Positions 27,016 through 38,898 of a stretch of 64,000 bases of DNA are shown here, piece by piece. The position numbers were made by a program, and so were the translations under genes. The DNA is from Dryomyza anilis. Lineage: Eukaryota; Arthropoda; Insecta; Diptera; Dryomyzidae. Where the stretch lies: NCBI GenBank assembly GCA_951804985.1, contig OX638133.1, forward strand, positions 67,119,867-67,183,866, read 5' to 3'. Each line of letters begins with the position of its first letter. Position 1 is the first letter of the stretch. A model generated the notes under the pieces. The model was given only the letters and a program-made list of their open reading frames with translations, was not told the DNA's origin and ran no database searches.

Positions 27016-28614
27016 TCTCGTAACGATATCGAATCGAATGGCATACTGGGAATATATAAATAGTTAACTCAATTTCGACTTATGTACATCTCTAATTTGG
27101 TGAAGATTTGGTCATTTACACTCAAAATAAAATAATACTTTTATTTTTGTAAACAAAAAAAATCGTATTAACATTCGAAAATATTCAGTCATATTTTCAA
27201 ATTAAACGTAGTTTAAACTAGATGTAATATCGTGTTTAGTCAATAATTACAATATTTAAAATTCCATATTAACTAATTACTTAGTGTCTATCTCTCTGTA
27301 AAATTTAAAGCCATTCGTTAGAAATTATGGACGTTTTAAAAATTTGGAAAAGTTTAAACTAACTTTAAACTTGTACTGAAAAACTTGGCTTTAATATTTA
27401 AAAATACTACAATTGATATTCGTAAATTTAAGAATTTCTTTATTACATTTTTACGAATTAAAGCATTTGTATCGATTGTATTGATTTACGGTTAACTTAT
27501 TTAATAAAAATATACAAAATATATAAAAATATAATATAGTTATAATAAAATAAATAAAATTTTCCTAATATTCCATATTTTAGACCTCGAATTATTGCGT
27601 GATTGAGCAAATTATTATTTATAATATTGTTAATATAAAAAAATTATTTGGGATATACATAATGGGTGTAAACGAAATGATTTTTACAAATTCATACAAA
27701 AATTAAAAAAAAATCGCGTAAATTTAAAAATTCTTTGATTTTTTGATATACAAAAATATCGATCATGTCTGTCGACAACAAAAAAAAATCAAAAGCGTGG
27801 GAAAACAAATTGTTGACATTTTGATTAGTTAACCGTTCTACATTGCTTGCAATTATTGCAAGTATAGCATTTGTATTCCGGGAAACTGTTGGAAATATGA
27901 CAATTCGGTTCCGAGAGACCATCTTCATAAATAGTAAACGTGAATCAGGTCGAAAATCATGACTTATGAATCGTAAATTTGCGGCGAAAGTAAAGTATTA
28001 GATCTAAGCCCAACATTCAATAAGAGATATGTCAAAAAATGTACTATGTTTCACATTTTCAAAAAGCAAAGATGATATTTAAATTGAAGTCATTTAAAGT
28101 TCCAAACAAAATCAAAGAAATAGATTAAAGATCCAAATAAACGAGTGAGGCACTGTGAAAACTCGTATAGAACCATATGATACAATTTGTTCAAAAAGAT
28201 GTAACCCTCTAAACTGCCCTGAGCTCGGTCCAGATTTCAAATTTTTGGCTTATGTAAAATTGAACGAAAATAAGATAAACTCTAGTTGGATTAGCGTTAT
28301 CAATAAAGATAAATAGTGTCCAACGGCTGATGGTGGGCTGGAAGACTAAAATACGGAAATTAGTCCTTTCTCATTCAGAAATATAAATTTTTAACTTTAT
28401 TTTTTTCTTTTTCCATGTTAGGTTTTTAAGTTATGAATAAAAGAAATTGTGAGAATTATTTAACTTTATGGATAATTTGCACTAGAAATGTTCGTAATAT
28501 AGGAATATTTCTAAAACATGTTGTATACAAAAGTTTATTTCGACACTCTCATTCAACAACATGTTAAATCAAAAAAATTAATTTATTATTCCTTGTAAAA
28601 AATATTGTAATTCT
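27016..28614. other. AT-rich non-coding stretch
   Basis: Nothing recognised. Confidence 0.4.
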
Positions 28615-28622
28615 CAAAATAG

Positions 28623-28895
28623 CAGGCTTCGGAAAGCTCGCTGCAGAGCACGCAAAAAAGCTCAAAACTAGCTCTCTCAACAACATACGAGTGCCAGCAT
28701 ATTTAAAAACGAAATAATTTAAAGAGAGCAACTTCGAACCGCTCGGAATGTTTGAGCGCTGTAGATTTCGAGCGCTCCATTTAACAGAAGCTCGAGCAGC
28801 GAGTACAATGCTACATGCTCAGCTCGATTGAAGTTCTGCTAGTTCGTGTTTCTCATTTAACAGCAGCGAGTTCGAGCACTCAATTCCGAAGCCTG
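28623..28895. mobile_element. hAT-type MITE, 273 bp
   Basis: The ends are a perfect 12-bp terminal inverted repeat (CAGGCTTCGGAA ... TTCCGAAGCCTG). The flanking octamers are CAAAATAG (28615-28622) and CAAAATTG (28896-28903), seven of eight identical, which is the length of hAT target-site duplications; the CAG...CTG termini also fit. There is no coding capacity. The inside has frequent GAGC/GCTC words in both orientations (for example GCTCGAGC), giving subterminal dyads. The hAT assignment is from end sequence and duplication length only. Confidence 0.8.
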
Positions 28896-28909
28896 CAAAA
28901 TTGCTCTAC

Positions 28910-31290
28910 TAGGTAGAAAGAGTTTTTTTCACTATTTATCCCAACGAATGTCGAAACAATTTTCATTCAAATTCTTAAAAAAATAAAATTATTTAGAATA
29001 ATACAAAATTCAAAATTTACAAGTAAAAACTTGCTATGTATACTTAGTTCAATAAAGATTGTACGTTTAAAAAAAAGTAAGATGAATGAAAAAAAAAAAT
29101 TGCACACTGGAACAACTAGAGATCATTCAGAGAATTTGTGAAAAAAACCATTTTTTTAGATTAATTCGTATACGGATTCTCTTTGCATTTCATATTTTCA
29201 TAATTACAACATTTTTACTTAGTACAAAACTTTTATTCATAACTTCTGAACCTGTTGTGTAGCCATTCTAATTAAAGTCTTAAATCAGAGAAAAATATCC
29301 ACATGCAACAACATATATTTTTTTAAAATATTTAAATGAGATAATTTTTCAATTAAATATTTTTTTGAGATATGTCCTTTTGAAATATTTTATTTGTTTA
29401 ACTATTAAATCAACGTGGTATAAAAATTTAATGCCATATTTTGGCAAATTTTAATATCTTTAAAATGAGACCTTAGTATATTTTTTTGCTTCACTATTAC
29501 TTAAGTTACGTTCAATTGATTAGCACCACTTTTGTGATTTTTATGCAGTTTTTTCAAATTTTAAAGTACCAAATCTCTGAAACCACACCATCTGGGAAGC
29601 TGAAATTTTGACAATATCTTTTTTTGTGTTATTTCACAATTTTTCAAATTTCAACAAATATCGGGATGATGTTGTCAATCCCTTGGTTGATTTGGTATGG
29701 AATGACTCATATTTCTTTAGGTTTAATAGAATGTAAGAATTGTGCTAAATTAAAAAATACTTTAAAAAAAGATCTAGAATTTTTATAGAGCTAGAATACC
29801 ATAGATCTTTTCTATTAAATTTAATTTTAAATTCAAAAACTACCAATACTAATAATATTATGTGGCACAAATATATTTTAATTCCAATTGGTTGCGGTGG
29901 TTCTCTCTAAGGGTTATTGCTATCCTTAGCCTGAATATAAATAGAAAATGTTTGCCAAATATAGTCGGTAATGTAGGAATACCCATTGAAAGGAGGAAGT
30001 GTATCAAAATCACTGCATAACATTCTGTGTGTGAGCTACGAATACTAACAAAAAGCTAAACGCATTAACCTCAAAACTAACAAAAGACTCACTCACCATC
30101 CGCCAAAGGACCTCAAGCAGCACACATCGATAAATAAAAATTCAGGGATGAGCCATAAAGCCAAATGGGACCAAAGAACAAAAACAACAACAAGAATAAA
30201 AGTGACGAGCTCTTTAGACAATTTAACCCTCTACATCGACCGCATGCACACACACAGATAAACCCGCAATACAACTTGTCGAACACCCTACTCTCAGAGT
30301 GAGACCCCCCTCACCAAAACATAGAAAATTCGCACTGACGGGTTTGGAATTTGGAAGGGGGTGGTGGTGGTTCAAGCAATAAATATGTTTAACCAAATTG
30401 CTGCCAAAAAAATAAATAAATAAAAAAACACCAAGCGAAGCATATTTATTTACATTCACGGCCAAACTAGGGAGAGGGATAGGAAGTTTTGTGTTGGCAA
30501 AACTCCGAAGGGTTGGCCATGTCTTTAGTACCCGCAATACCCCAGCAATTTCCCAGGGGAGTTGTGTGTGTGTACGTGCGTGCGTGTATTTATTGTGCTC
30601 ACGTACGTTGTTTGTCTGTGGCAACAGCTTTTCAAAATTTCATATTTATTTGCTTGTTAAACCACACAATCCGACAGGCCACCCACTCACTCCCCGAACC
30701 ACGACCACCGTTGGGAGTACTTTTGAAATTTCACTTAAATGAACCCATCAGCATTTGAGGGGCATGAGTGGGCGGAAAGCCCCATCTCCTCATTCTCCTC
30801 CTACTTCTTTGTAGAGTGTTGCCACATTACGAACTTCGTATTTTATCTTCATCGATTTGGAAATTTACACCATTTTTATGCCACTTGGCACTTTGCTGGT
30901 GTGGCGTATTGGAGAAACAACAACTGTGACATGGTGTGGAACAGGAGTTGATGTGGTTGAGGCGCTATCATGTGCAGAGTTTACAATGGCAGCGCCACAA
31001 AACTTACAGAAGTATAAAGAGAATTCTAAATTGAAAATATAAAATAATTATAAAGCATCATTCAAATTAAAACTAAGACAAGCCATTTGTATAAAATATA
31101 TTTGTTGCTATATTTCGTATCTTCAAAAAAACTGCAAAATTGCTCTACTGAAAGTCGAAACTAACTACAATTATTAAAAAACTGCAAATCTAATTCTAAA
31201 TATTCCATATATATTCGATAAAGGTTTAGTTTACAGCATTTTTTTATAATTTAAATTGGATGTAAGATCTTTTAAAATGCAGAATCAGAG
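28910..31290. other. Non-coding stretch
   Basis: AT-rich to about 30100; a less AT-rich patch at 30220-30960 with a GT microsatellite carries only overlapping, unrecognised frames. Confidence 0.4.
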
Positions 31291-31299
31291 ATTTTAACT

Positions 31300-31620
31300 A
31301 CGAAAGCCATTCGTACATAATACGAAAGATTCGTAATTTATTGAATATGTGTGTACCTTTTTACGAATATATTCGTACATTTTACGAATATATTCGTTAA
31401 TTTTAGAACATAATATAACGAAGGTTTCGTAATTTAAACGAAACATTCGTAATTTTGATGTTTTAATTTTACGAATATATATATATACAAATCGTACTTA
31501 AAAAATAATTTGGGAAAAAAATTGAAATTACAAACGTTTCGTGTATTCTACGAATTATTCGTGTATTTTACGAAATTAAAAAATTCGGAAAAATATTTCG
31601 TAAAATGTCCTAGAAAATAT
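31300..31620. repeat. Cluster of TTCGTA/TACGAA dyads
   Basis: Within 320 bp, TTCGTA and TACGAA (and near forms) alternate many times, for example ACGAATATATTCGT twice at 31364-31403. The segment can fold on itself in many ways. It is probably a decayed inverted-repeat element or an AT satellite with a TTCG-centred unit. Confidence 0.55.
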
Positions 31621-32118
31621 TTTGAGTGTGTGGTTCCAACCATCCGAGCCAAAGACGTTACAACTTAAAAGACAAAATTTAAAATGGTATATAATATGGT
31701 ATAGACAGTTTTCAATGTAAAATGCAAAAATTAGGTAATTTTATTTTTGTCAAATAAATTCTTATTCATTATCAAAAATGAAAACTACAGATGTCTCCAT
31801 TATTTGAAATATTATAAAACCCAGAAGGCGTATGGAAAAGTAATTTTCATAACATGATAAGGCCCAGTTTTTCAGTCACTTTTTCAAATTAAAAGTAGTT
31901 TAAACATTGATGTAATTTCGTCTATTGTCAACTTATCAAACTTATGTCAAATTAACTGATTACTAATTGTATTTCTATCTGTAAAATTTACGGAACTATA
32001 AACGTTTTTAAAATGTTTAAACCAATTTTAAATTAGCACGGAAAAATTGACCTAAGTCGATTTAGCATATTTTTAATTTTTGTATTCTGTATATCTGAAT
32101 TTATTTCCAACCAAATTA

Positions 32119-32262
32119 GCGTGGGTGGCTCGTCTGGTTAGTGCATTGGGCTACGAGCCGAAATGTATTCGGTTCGAACGTAAAATAATAGAAATTGTTT
32201 TTTCTATACGAGCCGTCGTTCGGATTCGACATTAAACTTTAGGTATCTGTATCAACAAACTT
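32119..32262 (+). mobile_element. tRNA-derived SINE, 3'-truncated copy
   Basis: The segment begins with a tRNA-like head: GCGTGGG, then an A-box-like TGGCTCGTCTGG (32125-32136), and a B-box GGTTCGAACG at 32171-32180. Downstream, a body of about 80 bp contains TCTATACGAGC, then CGTTCGG and CGACATTAAACTTTAGGT, which matches the body of the fuller copy at 42644-42896 (minus strand). The acceptor stem does not pair, so it is not a working tRNA. No 3' tail is visible, so the copy is truncated or decayed. Confidence 0.75.
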
Positions 32263-32362
32263 GAAAAATTCTACTGCAAAACTCACTTTTTAGACATAGC
32301 ATGTTATGGAATGGGAGTGATTGACTGCTCGTCTGTCTATGTATTTTTGGTTGAAATCACGG

Positions 32363-32784
32363 TTACAGGAAAACTAGAATAGCTGGATCAATGATCATTG
32401 TTATAAATGCTAGAACACCATCATTGACATCCTTTGGTATAACATGGCCTTGTTTCATCTGCTCTTTTAGATCAGTATTTTCTTTTTTGGGAGCCGCGTT
32501 AGAATTATTAATGTCGTGTACATATTTTGCTTCTATTTCATTGTGATACGCGTAGCGATCACAAATAAAAGGCAGTTTAGAATTATCTAATTCGTTATCA
32601 CAATTTTCGAATTCAGCAAATGTGTGGTCTTTATTTAAAGATTATATTTTTTAGTTGCTATTTTCGGGTCAAAACTTTTGACGCTACCTTCAACCTCTTG
32701 GCAAATTTCGAACAATTCATTGTTACGAGACGATTTTTGGGTTGTAACGGATTTTTGCTTTGAAAAACTTGAAATTGGAATGAA
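32363..32784 (-). pseudogene. Unrecognised decayed reading frame
   Basis: Two minus-strand frames abut. The first is open from 32784 to a stop at 32635 (49 sense codons); the second is open from 32638 to a stop at 32363 (91 sense codons). A one-base shift near 32636 would link them. Residue use is protein-like (charged, with Glu, Lys, Asp, Asn in balance, a short Cys-Asp-Arg-Tyr stretch in the second part), unlike the low-complexity frames nearby. There is no plausible start codon and I do not recognise a family. It may be debris of a transposon, a virus-derived insertion or a host gene fragment. Confidence 0.4.
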
Positions 32785-32817
32785 TTATTAAAATTTGATT
32801 TAAAAATACCAACAGTA

Positions 32818-33060
32818 TTACTGCGTATGTTCCACACATGTTCTTTGCCACCGCTTTGGAACTAAAGAACTCTGATTTGCAACACTGGTGTCATAGGAAC
32901 ACATATGCCACTAAAGTTTGTTCCAATTGTCGCACCGCGATTACTTGGGAGGGGTACTCAAATGAAAGAAAATTCTTTAGCGATTACAAGTTTGTAGTCA
33001 TTATCCGGATTCGTAAACCCTAGCGACCTCTAAACCACTTTAAATGGAAACACTAGAAAA
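32818..33060 (+). repeat. Dispersed repeat, composite of two shared stretches
   Basis: 32818-32905 matches 4765-4850 in reverse, and 32945-33060 matches 8765-8880 in direct orientation. The two parts are adjacent here, so this is the fullest copy of what is probably one element, of which the other sites hold halves. Confidence 0.7.
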
Positions 33061-33063
33061 TAT

Positions 33064-33165
33064 GTGTAGGGTATTTATAGTCGGCTTAGACCTACTAAAA
33101 CTTTCATAATTCTCACTAACTTCATCACACCAACTATCAAAATCCCATGTGACCTAACCTTCCTT
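33064..33165 (-). repeat. Dispersed repeat end fragment, reversed
   Basis: On the minus strand it begins with AAGGTTAGGTCACATGGGAT, continues through a TAGTTGG-like stretch and ends with AGTCGG...GTCTAAGCCGACTATAAATACCCTACAC-type text (in parts), as at 58000-58100 and 358-456. It directly adjoins the repeat ending at 33060. Confidence 0.75.
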
Positions 33166-33179
33166 ACTGCTACTGTATA

Positions 33180-34320
33180 TCCTTTGACTTTTTTATGTGT
33201 CAAATGAATTTTGCCCACCGTGCCACTCTGTATGTACAGCACGGCACTGTTTCGCAACAATAAAAACAGCAGCATCAACAAAATACAAAATAAATGTTGC
33301 TACATTTTTGCCACATTTCCGTACACTCGGCAGCAGGCAGGAACAGGCGAGGCAATGGCTCGAGCTGCAACTTGCCAAATGCTGCCACGTTGATACGTTG
33401 GCGTGGCATGCGGTAAAAGTGTGGAAATAAGAACGGATAAAGTAACCGTTATACGACAGCCACTGAACATTGGCAGAGGAGAGGAAGGCACAGGCATAGA
33501 GGAAGTATCTTTGACGGAGGTAGCGGTGGCAGAGGCGGGTGAGCGATGAAATATGCTTGTGGCAAAGGTGGCAAATGGCAGTTGAGAAAAACAAAAAAAA
33601 GAAGCAGAACAAATAAAACGCAAACGACTGCCGGGTGCGGTTGACGGAGAGCAGGGCAACAGAGGAGGACGGGCTGTGTGGTACGATGCGGTTTGGCATC
33701 GGCCGTAGTTTGAACATTGCTGGGCAGGGGTGAGGTGGGGCGCTGAGTAAGTGACTGCATGAGTGCGAAACATGAATCGTTTTGCACAGACGAAGTGCGA
33801 CAAGCAACAAATTTTGCACAAAGGGCGAAAACACACAAACACGTAGTATATATATTGTATGTGTGTGTGAAGGGTTCAACTACCACCCCACTGTATTAAA
33901 ATCTTTGAAATTGAGGACGGAAACAGTAGGAAGGAAATTGAAACCACTGCCTCCGCACCGCGCCACCGCACAGTGGCACGGCACGGCACAAAACGGAAGC
34001 AGCAGAAACCACATCGAAGACATGCCGACGAGTTGAGGCGAGGCGAGTCGAATCGTTGGTGTTGCTATTTTTGTTGTGTAGTTGTAGTAGTATAATTCAT
34101 AGTAGTTGTTTTTGTAGTAAATAAAATGTTTGCGGGTGCAATAAGCGTAAATTCAGTGGTTTCATGTCTTTCCGTCTTCAACTTAAGGCGGGCAGAGTTC
34201 TGCGCCCAACTCCTACAACATAGAACAAGCTTTGCCCCATCCCCCGCCCGAGTTCTACTCTATTTTTGGCAAAATGCTTTGCAATTGAAATGCTATAGCA
34301 GCAGCTAACAGTTGAGGGAA
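33180..34320. other. Less AT-rich non-coding island
   Basis: Composition is balanced and open frames exist in all three minus-strand frames over the same interval (up to 228 codons). Because the three frames are open together and their residue use (Cys, His, Ser, Pro rich) is what C/T-rich DNA gives by chance, I do not call a gene. A regulatory or untranslated role is possible. Confidence 0.3.
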
Positions 34321-35804
34321 GCAATTGGGTTCCGGGAATGGGCTAAGGAGGGGAGCGGACTAACTGACTTGAGTGGGCGCCCTCAAGTGCCTGCATGCGA
34401 GTGTTTGGCATGCTTGACAGGATAACACGAAGTAATTCAATTCCAAATACTTTATGTTATTTTGTATGTTGTGATGTTGTTGCTACACTGTGTTCTGGTT
34501 TTAGAGGTAAAAAGTTATGCCAGACGTTTTTGTGTTTATTTATTTTTATGATGCTTCCTTAGTTGGTTGGCGTTTTATTATAGCGTGAATGTGTGCTGGA
34601 TTGGATGGAGGGCGAAGTCGGTGGAGGAGGGGGTGTTATGTGCCAAAAGACTCAGGATGACCTATGAAGCGGCAGCAGCATATTTTTACTTTAAGACTGT
34701 GTTGAGCAGTGTATTATGTTGCAGTTGCCGTTTAGAAAAATTAAAATAAAGATTTATTAAGTTCTCAGAAAAAGTGACCTACAAAAGTCGTTCGGGGTGA
34801 ATTTACCGTTTAACAGGGTATATGTTTAGCTATGGTAATTAAAAATTTAAAATACCATCTGAAGTACGTTTTAATATTTTCAGGCAGATCAGAAATTAAT
34901 GAAATTTTGTAGGATGGATGAAATTGAGGAAAACACAAAATTCCAGTTTCCTAACTACTATAGTTTAAAATATATGGGTACTATGGAAATATGAACACAC
35001 TAAAAGCACACAATTGAGTTTGCTTAACTAAATGTAACTTAAGCTTAACAGCTTAACTAGATAATCCATTTAAACTGCGTTGTTAAGGTTATTAAATGCG
35101 CACAATTGGATAAATATTCAATATTAGAGTTACCAATAGTAGAATGACATCATAATAAAATTCAAAATAGGAATATCTCAATAACTCTCAAAGAAGAGTT
35201 TGTTTTTGTCTACAAATGGTAAAAATTTTAAAGTGGTGTTCGTCTCTACGTAATGTATAAAAATATTATAAAAAGTTGAAACTTTTCTATGAAATATGTA
35301 TTTATTTTAAAAATTTCACATTTCAAAAATTATCCGCGATCTTAATATGATTTTCAGTTTTTGATATGGGTCCTTATATGGGTAAAACAAAAAAAAATTG
35401 AAATTCTCGTGTTTTTCTATATACTTTTTTGCAATCCGATTTAATTTGAATTTCATTACTACAGATAATATTTTAAAATAAACCCAATGAAATTCGGAAA
35501 TAACCCTAATGAAAGTTATAACCAATAAAACGTAAAAAATATAAATTTTAAGGTTGCCTATTATTTTTTGCATTGCATTTAGCATAATCTTAAATTAAAA
35601 CCTAAACGAATACAAGTTTTAAATTCGATGTTCTCCTTTGTTTTGGTCTTCGTTACGATTTAAGTATTATAACACAAAGGTTTAAATATACCAGCATAAG
35701 TATTAAAGTAAGTTGTCGTCCGTATTTTCAATATCAGGAGCATAAACGAATATTCAATTAATTACACAAATATTTTCATTTCTAATTTTAATAAAATAAT
35801 GTTG
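34321..35804. other. AT-rich non-coding stretch
   Basis: Nothing recognised. Confidence 0.4.
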
Positions 35805-35806
35805 TA

Positions 35807-36145
35807 AAGGGTTTTTCAAATGGGACGCTACAAAAGTAGAGCGACAGGGACAGCAAACGACGCCATATTTCTTGCCGCTCTTTGGACATTTCTCTTCAGT
35901 AAGGTTTGCCATTTCATGATGGAAAGATATACGAATTCGAATTTCGGTAGTAAATTTTAATAATTTCGACTCGTTTTTGGCTCGTATATCTTTCCATCAT
36001 GAAATGGCAAACCTTACTGAAGAGAAATTTCAAAAGAGCGGCAAGAAATATGGCGTCGTTTGCTGTTCCTGTCGCTCTACTTTTGTAGCGTCCCTGTTGA
36101 AAACCCTTAAAAAAACTTTTGTAGCGCTCTTATTGAAAAACCCTT
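35807..36145. mobile_element. Palindromic mariner-type MITE, 339 bp
   Basis: The ends AAGGGTTTTTCAA ... TTGAAAAACCCTT are inverted and flanked on each side by TA (35805-35806 and 36146-36147), as for Tc1/mariner-type insertions. Nearly the whole element is a hairpin: 35807-35934 pairs with 35980-36107 (for example CGCTACAAAAGTAGAGCGAC and CCATTTCATGATGGAAAGAT on the left recur inverted on the right), leaving a loop of about 45 bp. On the right the outermost segment is duplicated: GTAGCGTCCC...AAAACCCTT is followed by GTAGCGCTC...AAAAACCCTT. There is no coding capacity. The superfamily call is from the TA duplication only. Confidence 0.85.
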
Positions 36146-36149
36146 TACT

Positions 36150-37350
36150 TAATTAAATCAACTAGGTGCTTTACTATGAAGCTTTAAAAAATTAACATAT
36201 TTTTATAGAGATAATTTCGTTAGCTGATTTCTATGTTAATGAAATCAAAAATGAATATTTGAGGTATATTATATAAAAAAATGACCGTAATATTTGATTT
36301 CAGTTCAAATTATTTTTTTCTAATTCTTTTTATGAGTATTAAAATATTATAAAATTTTGATTTTGTTTTGATACATTTTTGTATAACACATTTTATAGAG
36401 CTGTTGCGCCAAACCACTACAATTATTGTTTCTATGAAAATAATATTGTTTCAACTTTTGGAATATTTTGCTGGAAATGAATACAGAACTGTATACCTCA
36501 AGTAAATGTGTTGTATAAATATTACAGCATTAAAAAAATGTTCTCAGAGCATTGAGAACGTAAATCACGAGACAAGGGCAAACAACCTCATTATTAGCGC
36601 TATACTATTTTACATTTTCTCAAAAAAATTTCATAACACAACAGCAAACAAAATCACCCTAGTCAGAAGTCCATCGTAGAGTACATTTTCATTTAAATTA
36701 GTACCTACTTATTACTCTCAGATTTAAATCGAACTTCGGACATAATGTATTACATGATTAGTGCGTAGCAGTATAATGAAAATCATATGCAGAAATTCAG
36801 ATTTTTCTACTGAATTGATATAAAACAACTGAACTAATATTTTTGTAAAAAGTTCTCAGAGTGTACTATTGCAAAACATTATTTGGAAGTAGATTTGAAG
36901 TTATATTATATTGTTGAAAAAGTCTGGTGGTTTTAATTTAATTTGATTTTAATTTTTTCGAATGTTCCTCATTGCTTTAATATCATATTTTAGTTGTTAT
37001 AATTTACTACCTGTGGCAACAAACAAATTGTGTTAAAATTTACTACCAGAAATACTGTGGCAACAAACTAATTGCGTATGGAGAAAAATCACAATTGAAC
37101 CTTAAAACTTAATAGTCCAGTTCGTAAAGTATCCTTTAAATGAGCTGACAATAATAATAATAATAGTAATTTTGGCACATGTTTAATAAAAGTTGCGCCT
37201 AGCCAGTGGTCAGTATTTTACTTTGATGGAAATATGCATTGGAAGTACATTATAAATTTAAATTTTGTTTAAATTTTATATTTTTGCTTTACCATTACCA
37301 CAAAAGAAGTTAAAAATAGTAAAGCAGTCACTAAAAAAAATATTAAAATT
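36150..37350. other. AT-rich non-coding stretch
   Basis: Nothing recognised. Confidence 0.4.
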
Positions 37351-37353
37351 ATT

Positions 37354-37445
37354 TATATGGCCCAAAACGCAGCCTATCACCTGCCATTTTTACGCATTTT
37401 TGTTGATTACATCGTACGATGAAACGTAGCGTTTTGGGCCATATA
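37354..37445. repeat. Small TIR element, 92 bp
   Basis: A perfect 17-bp inverted repeat, TATATGGCCCAAAACGC at 37354-37370 and its complement at 37429-37445, encloses 58 bp. It may be a very short MITE or an internally deleted element. No clear target duplication beyond the TA-rich ends. Confidence 0.7.
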
Positions 37446-37799
37446 CGATAATAAATGTTATTTGGCTTTATTTTAAATATGGACTTCGAAATTCAACAAT
37501 ATGACTATGCAGGGACTTTATACTCATAAAAAGACTTCTAAAACTGTAATAAAATGTTCTGCCTGTATCGATATGTAATAGTTATTTGAAAAATATATTA
37601 AAGTTTTATAAGTTAAATGTATTTTTAATTTGCATGATCAAAAAACTTTTAAAAGTAATTAACTTTATTAAAATGTGCATACCCTACAAACCATTTGACG
37701 ATAATTTTTAAATTCGATGTAATAATGATAAATTTTAGATATAAAACTCAAAGTATTCGAAAATTTAATTGCGTGTTCTTTATAATTTTTGTCAAAAAA

Positions 37800-38012
37800 T
37801 AAAAATTTCCGAACAAATAAAATTTGTTTATCGAAAATAAATACATTTATGATATCATCTCGATATCTATAACGACAAAAACAACGATATCGTTTTAGAC
37901 AGGTTCGTTTTTATCGAAAACCCTATCGTTTTAGTATCATTATAGGTTATCGAAAACGACAATTTGAAGCTATAAACGATATCGTTTCGATATCGTAAAA
38001 TTATCGTTTGGT
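37800..38012 (+). repeat. TATCG-rich dispersed repeat, copy 1
   Basis: Contains TCGATATC, ACCCTATCGTTTTAGTATCA, TTATAGGTTATCGAAAACGA and ACGATATCGTTTCGATATCG. The series TTTGTTTAT...GAAAAT, then TATCGATAT, CCCTATC, TTATTATAG, and GATATCGTTTCGATATCGT recurs at 39625-39812. The words GATATCG and CGATATC make local dyads. Confidence 0.7.
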
Positions 38013-38749
38013 TTGCTGGGTAGGTCCAAAGATATAAATAATTATGTAAAATAGTACTTTAGTTCTTCAAAGCGCATAACTTTGTTGTTTTTGGGAAATC
38101 GAAAATCCAAGTATACAGTTTTGTTATATTTCTCTATGACTATCTGTCCACATCAGTCATCAAAATCGGAAGACATCGTGCCAAGATTGATATTTCTGAC
38201 GTTTAATGACCCATATCATATGGGCCATATGCATTCCAGTTTTCTTCATTACGTATTTGACATATTCATCAGTTACGCATTAATTAACTTCTACTTGTTT
38301 TGCTAAAACATGTTTGTGCCTCATGTAACTACGCACTGGTTGGCTTTCTGGTCAACCAAGCGATCACCTAATCTGTCTTCAGTAATGTTAAGTGGCTACA
38401 TACTTTACGGACAAACACAACAATGCGAAGAACTGTCTCAACAGACAACCCATGTATTTAACCTTTTGGTAATTTCTTTTCCATAAATCCAATTTGTACA
38501 TAGAATGAACAAACTAAATGTTAACCATTTGTGATGATTGGAAGAGAGGCAAAGCAATTGAATAAGAAAGGAAATATCCAAGAATTCTTGAAAAAATCAA
38601 GTCTATTCTCAAATTACGTTCATCGTGCTCTAAATGCACACTGAGCGCAAGTGGCGACTTGACACTGTCGTGCGCATTATATATATCGAGTTTCCACAAA
38701 CTGTGCCGCTTCATTTGCATTTGCAAAGCAGTTGAGCACTGCCACTTAC
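38013..38749 (-). other. Start of the region downstream of the last visible exon
   Basis: If the donor at 38749 is used, this is the beginning of an intron whose next exon is not seen in the window. If the donor is not used, the frame of the last visible exon stays open for 78 more residues to a stop at 38514-38516. The donor word is strong (GAAG|GTAAGT) so splicing is the likelier outcome. Confidence 0.5.
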
Positions 38750-38825
38750 CTTCTCTGGACTTATCGTACTGCTTTGGCGAACTGTTCTTCTTATTCGGCA
38801 CTGGTCGCAACGTCGAGTTAATAGG
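38750..38825 (-). CDS. Multi-CxxC zinc-binding protein, visible exon 9
   Basis: This exon encodes residues 564-588 of the visible protein (Pro-Ile-Asn start, Lys/Ser-rich, ending Lys-Ser-Arg-Glu) plus the first base of the next codon. The acceptor is CGCAATTCCAG|CC and the donor GAAG|GTAAGT. Phase agrees with exon 8 (0 in) and leaves phase 1 out. It contains no cysteine and lies beyond the four zinc-type modules; it looks like a basic linker. No following exon was found in the window, so the C-terminus of the protein is unknown. Confidence 0.8.
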
Positions 38826-38898
38826 CTGGAATTGCGAGAGGGTAGAAAAATGCTTATTAAGAATGATTCAATTGAATATAATTGTGTTTTATATTTAC
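38826..38898 (-). other. Intron 8 (73 bp)
   Basis: Donor ATA|GTAAAT, acceptor TTCCAG. Short constitutive-type fly intron. Confidence 0.8.

Noticed and set aside
32119..32190. A tRNA gene
   Set aside because: A and B boxes are present but the acceptor and T stems do not pair, and the sequence continues into a body shared with the SINE at 42.6 kb.
33193..33886. Long minus-strand open frames (up to 228 codons) as a gene
   Set aside because: All three minus frames are open over the same interval and the residues mirror C/T-rich DNA; no splice sites, start context or family.
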